Source: Rutidosis leptorrhynchoides (taxonomy: Eukaryota > Streptophyta > Magnoliopsida > Asterales > Asteraceae). From it: a stretch of 64,000 bases of DNA. The stretch spans positions 542,305,001 through 542,369,000 of the forward strand of contig NC_092335.1 in the NCBI RefSeq assembly GCF_046630445.1, given 5' to 3'. Positions 16,253-28,226 of the stretch are shown piece by piece; position 1 is the stretch's first letter; each line of letters starts with the position of its first letter. A program made the position numbers and the translations under genes. The notes under the pieces were generated by a model that saw only the letters and a program-made list of their open reading frames with translations, searched no databases and was not told the origin of the DNA.

Positions 16253-17562
16253 GAATGGTTGATTAACATGGTCAACGCGCGTTGCTGCGGTAGTATTCAA
16301 CGCGCGGCCGAATTTGGATATACGTTGTTTGGTATCTAATATATCTAATAGGTTGGGTTGTTTGTTGTACGTGTATGTATATGTATGAAATATAGCCTGA
16401 AATATTTAGTGTTTTTTTAACGATGTCCGTTTCGCGTATAGTTAGTCGCATTGTGTTCGTAAAATTATTTCGAGTTGAACGGTGGTCTCGGAAATATTTA
16501 ACTCGCACCAAGCGAGAAGATAGGGCCTGTTAAAAATTCGGGTGAAATTAGTTTTTTTATTTTAGTAAAATTATATATTTACACTTTCTACCTCTGAAAA
16601 ATGTGAACTTGAGGGGTCGTTGTGTAAATTGAGCCAAAGTTGAGGGATCGATTGTAGTGTGAACGTAAACTTAAAACAATAATTCGAAATAACCGAAATG
16701 ACGAAATTCTGGGTGTGTTTTATTATATAGGATAATTGCGGAGTATATGTATAAAAAAGTATTTATGTGTAAGTTTTACGAGAAAAGAAAAACACTAAAA
16801 GAAAATTTTTGGATTTAAAATTTATACTTTAAATAAAAAAGACAAAAAACAGGAAACCAGATCAAAGTTAGTGGGCAACCATCTTATTGTTTCAAAACAG
16901 TGTATCGTCAGGGACATATGGCAACCATCTTATCATTTCACATATGCACAGGTCAAAATAGTATATATGCCCAAACTTGAAGGCAATTGCTGACGATAAT
17001 ATTCTCTAAAATGATTATTAACGGTTGTATCATTCAGCTTTGTTGAATGACCAATTAGTCCCTTAAAAGTGTCAGATAAACAACCTATCCATATCATATG
17101 TTACTCCCCCAACAATAAAGCAATTAACTAATTAGATATCTAAAAGTTTCAATTAAAAATCATAGTAAAAGATATCTAGTTAGTCCACTGTTTTAATTTT
17201 GAGAGGCGCAAGATGTGGTATCAAAACCATAGTCTTTTGAGGTTTGATACACACACCACTCGTGCATCTCTTAAGGTATGAATAATGAGTATTACTTCAG
17301 TTTAACGAGAATGTCAAGAATTTAAATGGAGGAGTTTATAACAACTCTTCTCACATAGAATAGTGAAAATTTGTGAGTTTCTTATAAACTTAAGATAACA
17401 ATAACTAACATCTCAAACTATAATTTTTAGTTAAATTTTAAAATATACAATTAGTTTGTTACTTTAGCTTTACGGGCTATTTTATTGTAAATCAAAAATC
17501 AAAAAATCTATTTAGAAGAAGACCTTTAAAAGAGCAAAGACATATCATTTGAAACGACGTTG
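16253..17562. other. Unassigned non-coding sequence
   Basis: About 1.3 kb of AT-rich sequence with no ORF carrying a recognisable domain, no tRNA and no paired repeats that I could find. It ends at the ATCAT target duplication of the Tat-type element. Confidence 0.6.
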
Positions 17563-17567
17563 ATCAT

Positions 17568-18133
17568 TGATCATGCATATTTTAACCGTGGGGTTTAATA
17601 TGCCTGCTCAATACATAAGGAGGGGTTTAAGGATCTTAGAACGTGGCTCTCCGGTCCGGCTACCGTGAATAACCCTGGCCGACATGATGATGTCGGCGGG
17701 GTGGCCAAGTGATTAAGTCCACCTCTGATAACGGTCGTCGATCAAGAGGCCCCAAATAAGGTCGTAGGTACTAGCTTACGAAAGACTAACCTGTTAACCT
17801 TGAAGAGATGCTGAATGATGCTGTTTTGCGTAATGTATCTCGTGTGCGATAGTTACGTAATATGCCGTGTCCGGTAAATGATGATTAGGGTTGTATTTAT
17901 AGGCAAACCCTAATTCTAGAACCGTCCCAGATCACGTTAATCTCATCCATAACTGACTCTCCCGAATCACGGATATAATTATGGAAAAGATATTTACTTG
18001 ACATCTAAGCAACCGCCGTACCGGGAACAAAGGAATCAGATACAATCCGCATACCGCATACAAGCACACGCATACACACACTATTAAGCGCCCGCATGCA
18101 TATGAGGTGCGCATGCGGGTTGCGGTATCATTA
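17568..18133 (-). repeat. Tat-type element 3' LTR
   Basis: 566 bp, starting TGATCATG on the plus strand and ending GGTATCATTA. It pairs with 36875-37447. Confidence 0.88.
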
Positions 18134-18147
18134 TGTCCCCCCAGTTT
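18134..18147 (-). other. Tat-type element polypurine tract
   Basis: The minus strand reads AAACTGGGGGGACA just before the 3' LTR. Confidence 0.75.
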
Positions 18148-18392
18148 GATGTTATATGACGCAAGACACATGCCATCAAACTATTAAGCGGAAAAAACAA
18201 GAAAACGGCTAGCATTTAATATTTCGCGTGCGCCTCGATGCCATTAAATGCCTGTCACAATCGCAGAAGCCCATTCGGCGGACATGACATAAAGTGGCAG
18301 TGTGTCAGGCGCGTGCCAACCACGCGCGTGCATGTAATCATACCCAACTGGCATCCACGCGCGTAAATAAAATGCTACCCGTCGATTGCGTT

Positions 18393-18453
18393 ACACGTGT
18401 ACAGCCACGATCACACCACTCCATCCCATGACCCTCAATCTTCCCTATAAATA
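18393..18453 (+). promoter_or_regulatory. Antisense promoter motifs: G-box and TATA box
   Basis: ACACGTGT (18393-18400, a palindromic G-box/ABRE core) is followed 45 bp later by TATAAATA (18446-18453). This lies 133 bp before the ATG at 18586 and points in the plus direction, opposite to gag-pol. It fits a separate promoter for the antisense ORF. Motif match only. Confidence 0.5.
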
Positions 18454-18585
18454 GCCCATTTTGCAGCTCACTTCCACTTTCTTGCATCAAGCTTCCTCGT
18501 TACGCTGCCAATTTGAATTCCGATCAAAAATCAAACATTCCGGCCACCATTTAAAGGTTAGTATTCATCCGATTACTCCTAGAAA

Positions 18586-20634
18586 ATGACTAAAGCTAAC
18601 GAGACGTATGTAGATAGCGTAGGGTCTGTTATAGAGCAGAAGCACATAGATTACTTAGTGAAACAGTACCCCCCCTAGCCAAGTACAATCCGGTGCCCCC
18701 TTTGTCCAATCAGCGAGCCCACGAGCCACCGGAGAAAAAGGTGGCTATTTACGAACATGCTTTTAAGCATGGCAACTTTAGGGTTCCTCCCACTGATTTC
18801 TTTCTGGGCGTGCTAGATCACTTTAAGGTCGGATTAGGTCAGTTACACCCTTACGCTATAGGAAAAATAGTCTTGTTCGAGATTTGGTGCGTTGCACTCA
18901 AGAAAGTGCCCCTGGTGAAGGTGTTTTGCCATTTATACCGACTAGCCCACCACCACAAATCGTGGTTCACCTTCTTCGCTCGTAAAAACTTCACCAAGAC
19001 CCCAAAATCGAATGCGGGGAATTGGAAAGAGACATTCTTTTTCATCGACCAAACTGTGGTGAGTGCAAACTTCCCGCAAACACTGATATGGTTCGAGAAG
19101 GTGGAGAAGGATGTAAACAAGACCCCCGCCCTGGATGAGGATGAAAGGAAACTATTAGCGGAGTGTGCAAACGCACAGCTAGTGCATCGATCATATGGGA
19201 ACGTAATGCTGCGGCTAGGGAAGATATCCGCACACTGGCCATGGGAGGATGTGCGCCCAGCCATAGTCGGACCGGATGGAAAGGGTAGGAATAGTATAAT
19301 CGCGTACTAAACTGTTTTTGTATGTATATTATCTAACGCATGCGCGTATCTTTGCAGAAATGAGGATGAAGAAGGTGCTGACTGCGGAAGAGATTGCGGG
19401 AATCTCCTTCCGCAAGCAAGATGTGAACGTACAGCTAGAGCAGGAGAAAGCTAGCAAAAACGTGGAGTAATCGCCTGCGGCATCTGGCAACAAACGCAAA
19501 GCAGCTGAGACCTCTGCGGCTCAGCAGAAGAAGAAGAAGAAGAAGAAGATGACTCCCAAACAAAGGGAGGACATGCGGAACGATAACTTTGTTCCAATCG
19601 AGCCACGCTCCGCAGAACTACTTCCCCCCATTACTGGTAAGCGTCCATTCCTTGCGCCTTTACCGCATACTAAAGTTCACGTTATAACTATTTACTGATA
19701 TGCAGAGCATGTGGAGGAGACGCAGCCGTCCACCCCGCGGGTCAACCCAGATCTCAAAGCTACCGCCACATCAAAGGATAAGACAATACACGTGGATTCC
19801 GATTCCACACCAACTCCTCCGCAAGGTAGCTTCCGCCTTGCCAACCTCAGCCAACTCACACAGTCTTCCGCGGAAAATGCCGCAGAGCAGTCTGCGTTCC
19901 TGCAGCAAATCTTTCCGGCCGAATTCCGTGAGCAACTGGCCGCTCTACCGTTTAACCAGGCGCACAATGCCTTCATTCAAAACGGCCTTGTATTTTTCGG
20001 CATGTTTGCGGATCAGGCCCGCCGCTCTTCCAGCATATACCAGCTAGCTTTGCGCAAAGAGGTAGAGCTAGGACTACTGCAGGCGGGTGTAGATCAGGTC
20101 AAGAAGGATAGGGATGCTGCTGAGGAGGCGCGTAAGGCGGTTAAGTCGACCGCGAATGAAACCAAAACTGCGCTGATTGAGGAAAGAAAAAAGAGCCGTG
20201 AGCTGGTTGGTGCGGTTGAGCAGGCGAAGGGGGATGCAGAACGTTTGCGATCAGAGCTTGAGAAAGTGAAGAGGGAAAGGGATGACGCGGTAACCAACCG
20301 CGAGCTGGCAGAGGCGGATCTAGCGAAGCTGCGCACCGCACTCCCTACCATTGCGCAAAAGGTGATGGACTCAGAGCCTGTGTCCGACAAGTTCAATGCC
20401 TACGTTGATGCGGTCAGGGACCATGAAATCAGCAAGGCTGTGCAGGAGGTAATCCAAGCTTGCGGTCTAACACCGCCGTTCCCCGACATCGTTCAAAAGA
20501 AGCTAAAAGAGGGAACGGCTGCAGCGTTAATGGAGGCGGAAGAAGCCATCAAGTCCATCCCTATCCCCCTAATCAACGCATTCGCTGCGGACCCGAACAT
20601 GTCGATCGATGGGTTTTTAAAGGAGGATTATTAG
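18586..20634 (+). pseudogene. Spliced antisense ORF of the Tat-type element (plant 'gypsy-type transposon' domain)
   Basis: A three-exon reading on the strand opposite gag-pol. Exon 1 is 18586-19284, exon 2 19358-19636 and exon 3 19706-20634; the two introns (73 and 69 bp) have GT..AG ends and keep phase. Exon 1 encodes a domain I recognise as the putative gypsy-type transposon family (PF04195): YEHAFKHGNFRVPPTDFF, then WFTFFARKN and WKETFFFIDQ. Exon 2 is Lys-rich (eight Lys in a row). Exon 3 is a long Lys/Glu/Ala-rich coiled coil (residues roughly 115-235 of that exon). Two lesions: a one-base frame slip in a run of seven C at 18669-18675, and TAA at 19468-19470. Antisense ORFs of this kind are known in the Tat lineage; their function is not known to me. 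Confidence 0.75.
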
Positions 20635-21400
20635 TTTGTGTTTGTGATGGTTTGCGCCGTAAGTCCTATGCTTAGGCAGGCAATTGTAAATGTATTTTTG
20701 AGCCCTAAGTCCCGTGTCGGGCAGGCATTTGAAATAATTACCACTTATGTAATAACTTAATTCAATGTATATGTATCTTACTGTTATGCATGCGTAGTTT
20801 GTTTGTTTACATATCGCGAATCAAAACAAAAGGTGAACCGCATGCCCATGCACATAGTTAACCAAAACTCATGCGTATGCGGGTATTACTGCGTAAAATA
20901 AACCAATACTTAAACAATTACCCTTTAATAATTTAGACTCGAAAGCTACTGCGTTATCGCTTTGTCATGTACTAGAGGTGCACTATAGCTGTATGGTAAG
21001 CAACGCAACTAAAAACAAGCCAATGTTTTTATGCTTTGAGTTCCTCAAGCAAACCAATGCGAGAGTAATTACGCACAAGCAAACCAATGCTTGTAATTTT
21101 TTAAGTCGACTTTGCAGCCATCTAGTCTGCGTGGCGCTTGGCTAGGGGAAAACCAATTCCCTTTGCCTGCCGTTAGCGTCTAGCCTTGTAACCAAACAGG
21201 CTTCTGCCGCACGGGGGCTAGAGGACACCCCTTAAGTAGGCAGGAACCGCATACAAAAAAGATTTAAACAACAAAAGTATGCGCGAGTAAATATTTAATT
21301 GGCATTAATCACAATTACAACCACGACACATCCAAACGGACGAAAAATACATAGAAAAAATAATGTGCTACAATAAACTGGAGTGATCAGGTCCACCTAG
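20635..21400. other. Tat-type element spacer between convergent ORFs
   Basis: About 770 bp between the antisense ORF end and the pol end, which face each other. It holds repeated phrases such as CAAACCAATGC and no ORF with a domain. Confidence 0.6.
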
Positions 21401-22203
21401 CTACATATAACATTTTTTCAATAACATCGCATGCCAAGTGCGTTTCACAGGTTTTCCATCTAATGTCTCGAGATGGTACGCCCCGGTATTGTTTGCCTTC
21501 GCTACCCTGTATGGACCTTCCCAACGGGGGCCCAGTTTCCCAGTATCCTCCGCATGACTTGCGTCGTTTTGACGCCAAACCAAGTCACCGCACTTGTAAG
21601 AGCGCGAACGCACACGCTGATTATAGTACTATGCAATTTTTTGCTTGTTATTTGCTTCGTTGACAGCCGCAGAGAGTCTGCGCTCTTCCAGCAAATTAAG
21701 ATTTTCCCGCAAAGCTTCAGAGTTATTTTGCTCATCAAAATTTTGTATGCGGAACGTTGGTACCCCAATTTCTGCGGGTACAACAGCTTCTGATCCATAG
21801 ACCAAACTGAACGGGGTCTCACCAGTGCTTGCTTTGGGTGTTGTTCTATGCGCCCATAAAACCTTCGGTAGTTCATCCACCCAACCAACGCGACCATGAC
21901 CCAACCTAGCTTTGATTCCAGCTACTATATCCCGGTTGGTGACTTCGCACTGGCCATTCGCCTGCAGATGCGCAACAGATGTAAAAGTTTGCTTAATATT
22001 AAGCTCCGCGCACCAGCTGCGAAAAGGATCACCCGCGAACTGCGTACCGTTATCGCTAACAATTTCGTTTGGTATACCAAATCGACAGACGATGTATTCC
22101 CATACAAAATTTCGCACTCTTTTTCCTGAGATTGCTGCCAGCGGTCTCGCTTCGACCCACTTTGTGAAATAGTCGATTGCAACAATCAAGAATTTGATGT
22201 TTC

Positions 22204-22272
22204 CTGCGTGTGCAGAATGTGCGTAAGGTACTGATGTGAGTAACATGTTAAGAAAATAAATGATAAAATTAC
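22204..22272 (-). other. Intron C in Tat-type pol (integrase)
   Basis: 69 bp, minus strand GTAATTTTATC...CACGCAG. It lies between GPFPKGR and the conserved NIKFLIVAIDYF block. It has no stop and a length divisible by three, so the ORF reads through it and adds 23 unrelated residues if unspliced. Confidence 0.7.
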
Positions 22273-23371
22273 CTCGGCCTTTTGGGAATGGTCCGACTAT
22301 GTCGATTGCCCATTTGCAGAATGGCCACGGTGAGGAGACTGGTATCATTGGATGCGCAGGTGCTCTGCTAATAGGTGCATGTATTTGGCATGATTCACAT
22401 TGCTTAACTATGCGCGCAGTATCCGCGTACATGGTGGGCCAATAATATCCTAGCCGCATTATTTTTGACACAATGGACCTGTGCCCCGAATGGAGTGCAC
22501 ATGCACCCTCATGCACCTCGCGTACAACTTCCTCCGCCTCTTTCGGGCCAATGCACCTTAAGTGCGGTCCCAAATAATTCTTTCGATATAGGACGTTACC
22601 CTCAAGGGCATACAGCGGTGCCTTAACGCGGACTTTCTTTGCGTCAGCAGAATCTGCAGGAGAAGTGCCATCCCGCAGAAAAGCCACGATGGGCGTCATC
22701 CATGTTGAGCTTGATTCCTCAACTGGTGCCACTAAAGGCATCATAACAATGGATTTCGCATTGAGTTCTTCTATTAGAACTTTCTTCCCCATATGATCAA
22801 AAGCCAAGGCAGCCAGTTTGCTTAGCGCATCCGCTTTCTTATTTTGCCCCCGCATTACGTGGGAGATTTGAAAAGCTTCAAACTGGTCAGCGAGGTTGTG
22901 AACAAGCGATAGATATTGCTGCATGGCTATGTCATGCGCTTCGAAATCTCCGCTGACTTGACTGCATACTAGCTTTGAATCCACATAAGCGTGCAAAATT
23001 TTAACATTTAACTTATGCGCAATGCGCATACCTGCTAACAGAGCCTCATACTCTGCTTTGTTGTTTGTAACTGCAAAATTAAACCGCAGTGCGTATGTAT
23101 GCTCTTCGCCATCCGGGCCTGTTAAAATTACACCCGCACCTGCACCAGATGCGCTGCACGCACCATCGGTGTACAATTCCCATGGTGACAAAGTTGGAGC
23201 AGGTGGATCCTGATGTTCTGCTGATGCCTCGACATCCGCAGGTAATTCTGCTAGGTAATCAGCAAGTATTTGACCCTTAACCGCACTGCGCGAAGAAAAA
23301 TTTATTTCATGTTCACCTAATTCAACTGCCCACTTAGCCATTCGGCCAGAAATCTCAGGCTTGTATAACAC

Positions 23372-23442
23372 CTGAAAGAAAAATGATTGCGTTAGTCAAT
23401 GCGGTAACCCCGGTCATTGCCGCAAAGTAGGCGTTTACCAAC
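23372..23442 (-). other. Intron B in Tat-type pol (RNase H)
   Basis: 71 bp, minus strand GTTGGTAAAC...TTTCTTTCAG. Removing it joins QPIKQ to the conserved V-LYKPE-I-GRMAKW block. Introns A and B together are 135 bp, and the 165-bp exon between them is a whole number of codons. Confidence 0.72.
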
Positions 23443-23607
23443 CTGTTTGATTGGTTGATCAGTTAGGACCACGATTGGATGTGCTTGAAAATATCGGCGC
23501 AAACGCCGCGCCGTATGGACCAGCGCATATACAAGCTTTTCTATCGGTGAGTAGTTTACTTCGCTTGATGTCAGTGTCTTGCTTACGAAGTAGACCGGCA
23601 TTTGCGT

Positions 23608-23671
23608 CTGAGAAAAATCTCAGTTGTTAAGTTTCTGCGATATAAATAAAGCATGTAAATTAATGGATTAC
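23608..23671 (-). other. Intron A in Tat-type pol (RT/RNase H boundary)
   Basis: 64 bp, minus strand GTAATCCATT...TTTTTCTCAG. It splits the RNase H between ...ADRGK and ...QMPVYFVSK. Without splicing the frame meets a stop a few codons into the intron. Confidence 0.75.
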
Positions 23672-26600
23672 CTTTCCGCGATCCGCGATGAGAACTGAGC
23701 TGACAGCTTCCTTCGATGCCGCGAGGTACAGCGTTAGCGTTTCTCCTGATACTGGCGCAGTAAGTGTTGGTAATTCTGCAAGCACCTTTTTCATCTCCTG
23801 AAAGGCTGATTCTGCTTCCTGAGTCCATACGAAGTCTTTTTTCTTCAAACAATTTTTCAAAGTATTGAAGAATGGTAACTGTCGTTCTGCGGCTTTCGAC
23901 AGAAACCGCGTGATAGCCGCAAGCTTCCCCGTTAGACTCTGCACATCTTTCTTTGTCTTCGGAGATGGAAAATTATCAATGGCTTCAATCTTTTTGGGAT
24001 TGGCCTTGATACCCCGCGCTGTCACCACATGACCTAAAAACTTGCCTTCCTCTTCCCCAAAACTACATTTAAGCGGGTTAAGCTTCATGTTGATCTTGCG
24101 CAGAGATGCAAATGTTTCTAGGGTGTCCGTGAGCATGTCTTCTTCGGTATTACATTTAATTACCAAGTCGTAGACGTACGCTTCAAGATTTCTACCGATT
24201 TGGTGCTTGAATGCTGCGTCAATTACACGCTGATAGGTCGCGCCAGCATTCTTTAAACCGAAAGGCATCTTCGTGTAACAATAAATACCCTGCGGCGTAT
24301 GAAAAGCAGTCTTGTCCTCATCTTCCGCAGCCATTAAGATTTGGTGATAATCCTTGTATGCGTCCAGAAAACACTTGTACCTAAATCCCGATAGTGATTC
24401 TACCTTCCAGTCTATCTCCGGGAGAGGGTAATTGTCCTTGGGACATGCCTTATTAATATCTTTGAAATCAACGCACATCCTCCAGTTACCGTCAGCCTTT
24501 TTTACCAATACAGGATTTGCAACCCATGTCTGATAACGCACTTCCCGCAGAATGCTTGCTTTGACAAGGTTGTCCACCTCTGCGCACAACCAATCACTGC
24601 GGTCTAGAGCCATATGCCGCTTCTTTTGCCTAACGGGTGTCAATGATGGATTAACATTTAACTTATGTTCCGCAATATCACGCGGAACCCCAGTCATGTC
24701 TGACTCACGCCACGCGAAAACATCCGCGTTTGCGGACAAAATTCCATGCAATTTGGCCTTTGTTTCGGCTGACAAGCCTGCACCGATTTTAATTCGCTTA
24801 TCCGGATGCAAGCGATTTGCTATGACTGCACAATTTGCCAGTTGTTCTCCCACGCTAGGAGTGCTTATAGGTGCAACTGAGCCACACAACTCGGTTGTTT
24901 GATGTGACGCAACCGTGGCAACGCCTCCTACTGTGGGAAACTTGATCAAACCATGCACTACCGATGGTATGATGTTGAAACGCCGTATGAAGTTTCTCCC
25001 TAGCAGTGCGTTATATCGTGAAGTTGAACGAACCACATAAAAATCGACCAATTCATGCCTAATCATCTGCGGGTTCCTGTCATCCGCAAGCTCTACCATT
25101 AATTCTATTCGGCCTAGCGGCCACGAGTTTTCTCCGGAAAACCCTGACAGCGTAATATCAGGCTGGCGTAACTGCGCTTTGACTTCTGCCGGAAGGAAAC
25201 GATAACAATGCTCATACATAATATCGACACCGCTGCCAGTGTCAACATGCATGCGCTTAACCTGGATTCCGCAATCAGGGATGCGACACTTGATGATAAT
25301 GGGCTCATTAATAGAATCAATTGACATTACAGGAGGGAAAGTGATTGGGAGAAGCTCCCAATCTTGGTGATCATTGTACTTTCTCCGCTGGCTGATTTTC
25401 TCTGCGTCAACCATGTTAATGGTTAAGTCGGCATTTTTCGCTTTGTCAACTTTCTGCCACGCGAAAGTCTTAGACTTCGAAGCCTCTTCTGCGGCCTTTC
25501 CCTTGTCCTTTTTAAGTGGTTTTAGATGATCCAATTTGCCCGCGCGAAGCGCCTCCAGAACCCATTCCATCAAGTTTTTACACCGATTGGTGTCGTGGCC
25601 ATAATCGTCATGAAATTCACAATACTTTGTTTTGTCCCGCTTACCAAATTCCGTAAGCGGAGTTGGGACCGCAAAGGTCGCGCACACCGGTTCGGTTGCC
25701 AAAATTTCTTTTGGCGTTTTGGACAAACTTTTAAGCAGCGCATAGTTCTGATTATTGATGCCGCGCTGATTATTGTTTCGATAATTGCCACTTGATTTCC
25801 CTTTATCATTCCTGATGGGACCACCGCTAGGATACCTTCCATGAGAGTTGTTACCACGATTTTGATCGCGCGAACGATCATCATCATCCTTCCTCTCGTT
25901 GCGTGAGCTAGCTGTTGAAATGTCATTATCTTCGCCACTCCGCATATAATCATGGCATTCTTTAAGTGCTTCAGTATAAGTTGCTGGCACCGTATGGCGT
26001 AAACGCTTAACCAGCGTCGGGTGACGCTCTGAATTTATACCATGTATGAGCCCTGAAATCTGCTGCTCTGGCTTAAGATCTGGTATGCGCAGGCACTCAT
26101 TAGTATACCTTGTGAGAAATTCGCCCAAAGATTCCTTGGGCTTCTGCACGATGTCATGGCATTCAATGTGAGTGCGCTTGCGTGGTCTCTGATTCTGATA
26201 TTGCAGTAAAAATTTTGTCCGCAGATCCATAAACCCGGCGATACTACCCGCCGGCAACTTATTAAACCACTCACGAGCAATACCCTGTAGTGTCATAGGA
26301 AATATCTGACACGCAACCGGATCCACCCAGCCTTGAGTGCGCATTGCGCCTTCGAAACGCTGTAAAAAATCATCTGGATCGGTCAGGCCATTGTAAGTAC
26401 CCAACGTGCTAGGTATCTTTGGTGCTGATGGAAACGGGTATGCGGATATATGCGGAGGAAACTTGTCAAAGGTAGTCGGTAGCTCGAAGGGTGGTTTATG
26501 TAACGACCCGTCAAAATCGCTATTGACGCGGCACATTAATCATTGATTCCACAGTGAGGTTTTGACCTCTATATGATACGTTTTGATAAAATATTGCATT

Positions 26601-27601
26601 CATTAAAATAAGTAACTTTCTAAACATAGAAAGTTATAAACATGTGGGCGAGTGCTTAGGTATAAGCAAAACCCCGAAATACATAAGTCTTTAATTTACA
26701 GGTTGACATCACAGTCCAATTATTTATTACACAACGCAGTTTTATTTTGAATGCAATAAACTTTGTACAAAGCATGAGAGACTCCATGCAGGCAACAAGC
26801 ACATCACAGCGGAAGCATTCTAAGGACCTGAGAATAAAACATGCTAAAAAGTCAACACGAATGTTGGTGAGTTATAGGTTTAATTGCTCGAGTCATAAAC
26901 ATATATAAAGATAGACCACAAGATTTCATCAAAAGTTTATCAATAGATTCTACGTAACAGAGCACCCTGGTAACTAAACTTAACGCTATAGTGATAATTA
27001 CCCCATTCGTTTTAATACACGCAAACCAACGTGTCTTAAACTCAAATAACATACGTCCGTTAAAAGGCTAGTGCTCTAGCTCGGACGGGGATGTCAAGCC
27101 CTATGGATCCATATACAATTATTCGCGCCCACCAGTCCATATCCTATGTACTGGCAGCTACTAGTTACCAAAGCTAAGGGATTTTCGGTTTAACTCAGTG
27201 TAGAATTTAGTATGTACTTGTGTCTTATCGCGTTTAAAATAAATTGCATATATTCTCAGCCCAAAAATATTTAAAGTATTTAAAAAGGGAGACTATAAAC
27301 TCACAGTTCAATATTGAGACTCAATATTGTAGGCAAATTGCGTAGACGTAATGATGGTAGACGACTGTATGGTTGGCCTTGGATTCAAGAACAATACCCC
27401 GAACAATACCCAATATTTCCTTAGCTTAAAGTGGTTTAAAACCCGAATTAAAACACCCTCGAATATACTTTATTATTATTAAACTTAAATTTAAAATTAT
27501 AATTATAATTTAAATATAAATTTTTATTACTGAAGAAAAAAATATGTGATAATTCGTCGAGCAAAACAGGCGTATTTATATTACTTTTCCGTTTACTGTA
27601 G

Positions 27602-27650
27602 CTCATGCGATCGCATGAGTTTTCAGTGTTTTTGCCATGCGATCGCATGG
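27602..27650. repeat. Pair of perfect palindromes around GCGATCGC in E2 LTR
   Basis: CTCATGCGATCGCATGAG (27602-27619) and CCATGCGATCGCATGG (27635-27650) are perfect palindromes sharing the core CATGCGATCGCATG. Identical copies are at 35211-35228 and 35244-35259 in the other LTR. They stand out from the surrounding AT-rich sequence. Confidence 0.9.
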
Positions 27651-27688
27651 CCGCCTTTTCTGTTTTTGTTTGGTAGTTTGTCGACATC

Positions 27689-28122
27689 AAATAGTGTTAC
27701 TGTAGCAAATAGTGTTTTACTGTAGCAAATAATCTGCTCAATCGGATGCTGGTTCATCAAATAGCTGGTTGTAGAACACACAGCATCTTAATCATCAGCT
27801 GGTTCAGATGAGTGAGCAGCAACAGAAGGTTGCTGATCAATATCAGTAGAATCAGTACCAGCTTGTGATCTCTCAGAACCAGCAGACCTAGGCTCATAGT
27901 GTTTTACAGCAACAAATAGTGTACTGTAGCAATAGTGTTTACTGTAGCAAATAGTGTTTACTGTAGCAAATCACTGTAGCAAAGTCGTTTTTCACTGTAG
28001 CACTGTAGCAAAATACGGTTTCACTGTAGCAAATAGTGTTTCACTGTAGCAAATAGTGTTTTACTGTAGCAAATAGTGGTTTACTGTAGCAAATAGTGTT
28101 TTACTGTAGCAAATAGGGTTTT
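27689..28122. repeat. Tandem ACTGTAGCAAATAGTG repeats in E2 LTR U3
   Basis: A dozen or so copies of an approximately 20-bp unit containing ACTGTAGCAAATAGTG, with some copies shortened, in two blocks separated by about 170 bp. The other LTR has the same cluster at 35298-35731. It lies within the first 620 bp of U3, where enhancers of LTR promoters usually sit. Confidence 0.85.
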
Positions 28123-28226
28123 TACTTGTACATATATATATACATACATATAATTGTTCATGAATCGTCGAGAGTAATCAAAGGTAATTGTATATATGAA
28201 ACAGTTCTAAAATTTTGAGACTCAAT

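Larger units (their letters stand above)
21401..26498 (-). pseudogene. Tat-type gag (C part), protease, RT, dual RNase H and integrase
   Basis: Minus-strand polyprotein read from 26498 to TAA at 21401, continuing the gag begun at 36754. Order: gag core (GTYNGLTDPDDFLQRFEGAM, WFNKLPAGSI), a single knuckle-like CxxHxxYGH..NRC, protease (VDTGSGVDIMY), RT (FLDAYKDYHQI, MPFGLKNAGATYQ), gypsy-type RNase H, a second RNase H (LYTDGACSASGAG, NNKAEYEALLAG, DSKLV) and integrase (HSGHRS, CESCQ, DNGTQF, C-terminal GPRWEGPYRV). Three introns are inferred at 23608-23671, 23372-23442 and 22204-22272. Lesions: the RT catalytic motif reads YVYD instead of YVDD, and a TAG replaces a Gln-like codon at 21629-21631. 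The RT change alone should abolish activity. Confidence 0.88.

Noticed and set aside
17700..17740. tRNA-like word GGTGGCCAAGTGATTAAG in the Tat-type LTR (repeated near 37008)
   Set aside because: It resembles a tRNA-Ser/Leu box A, but no box B or cloverleaf follows at the right distance.
26852..27052. 66-codon ORF repeated at 34461-34661, and an 80-codon ORF repeated at 35057-35299
   Set aside because: They lie in identical LTRs of E2, so identity reflects the LTR copy and not selection.
27689..28122. CRISPR-like appearance of spaced ACTGTAGCAAATAGTG repeats
   Set aside because: Units are tandem with variable or no spacers, inside a plant LTR and duplicated in its partner; no cas genes. This is an LTR tandem repeat.
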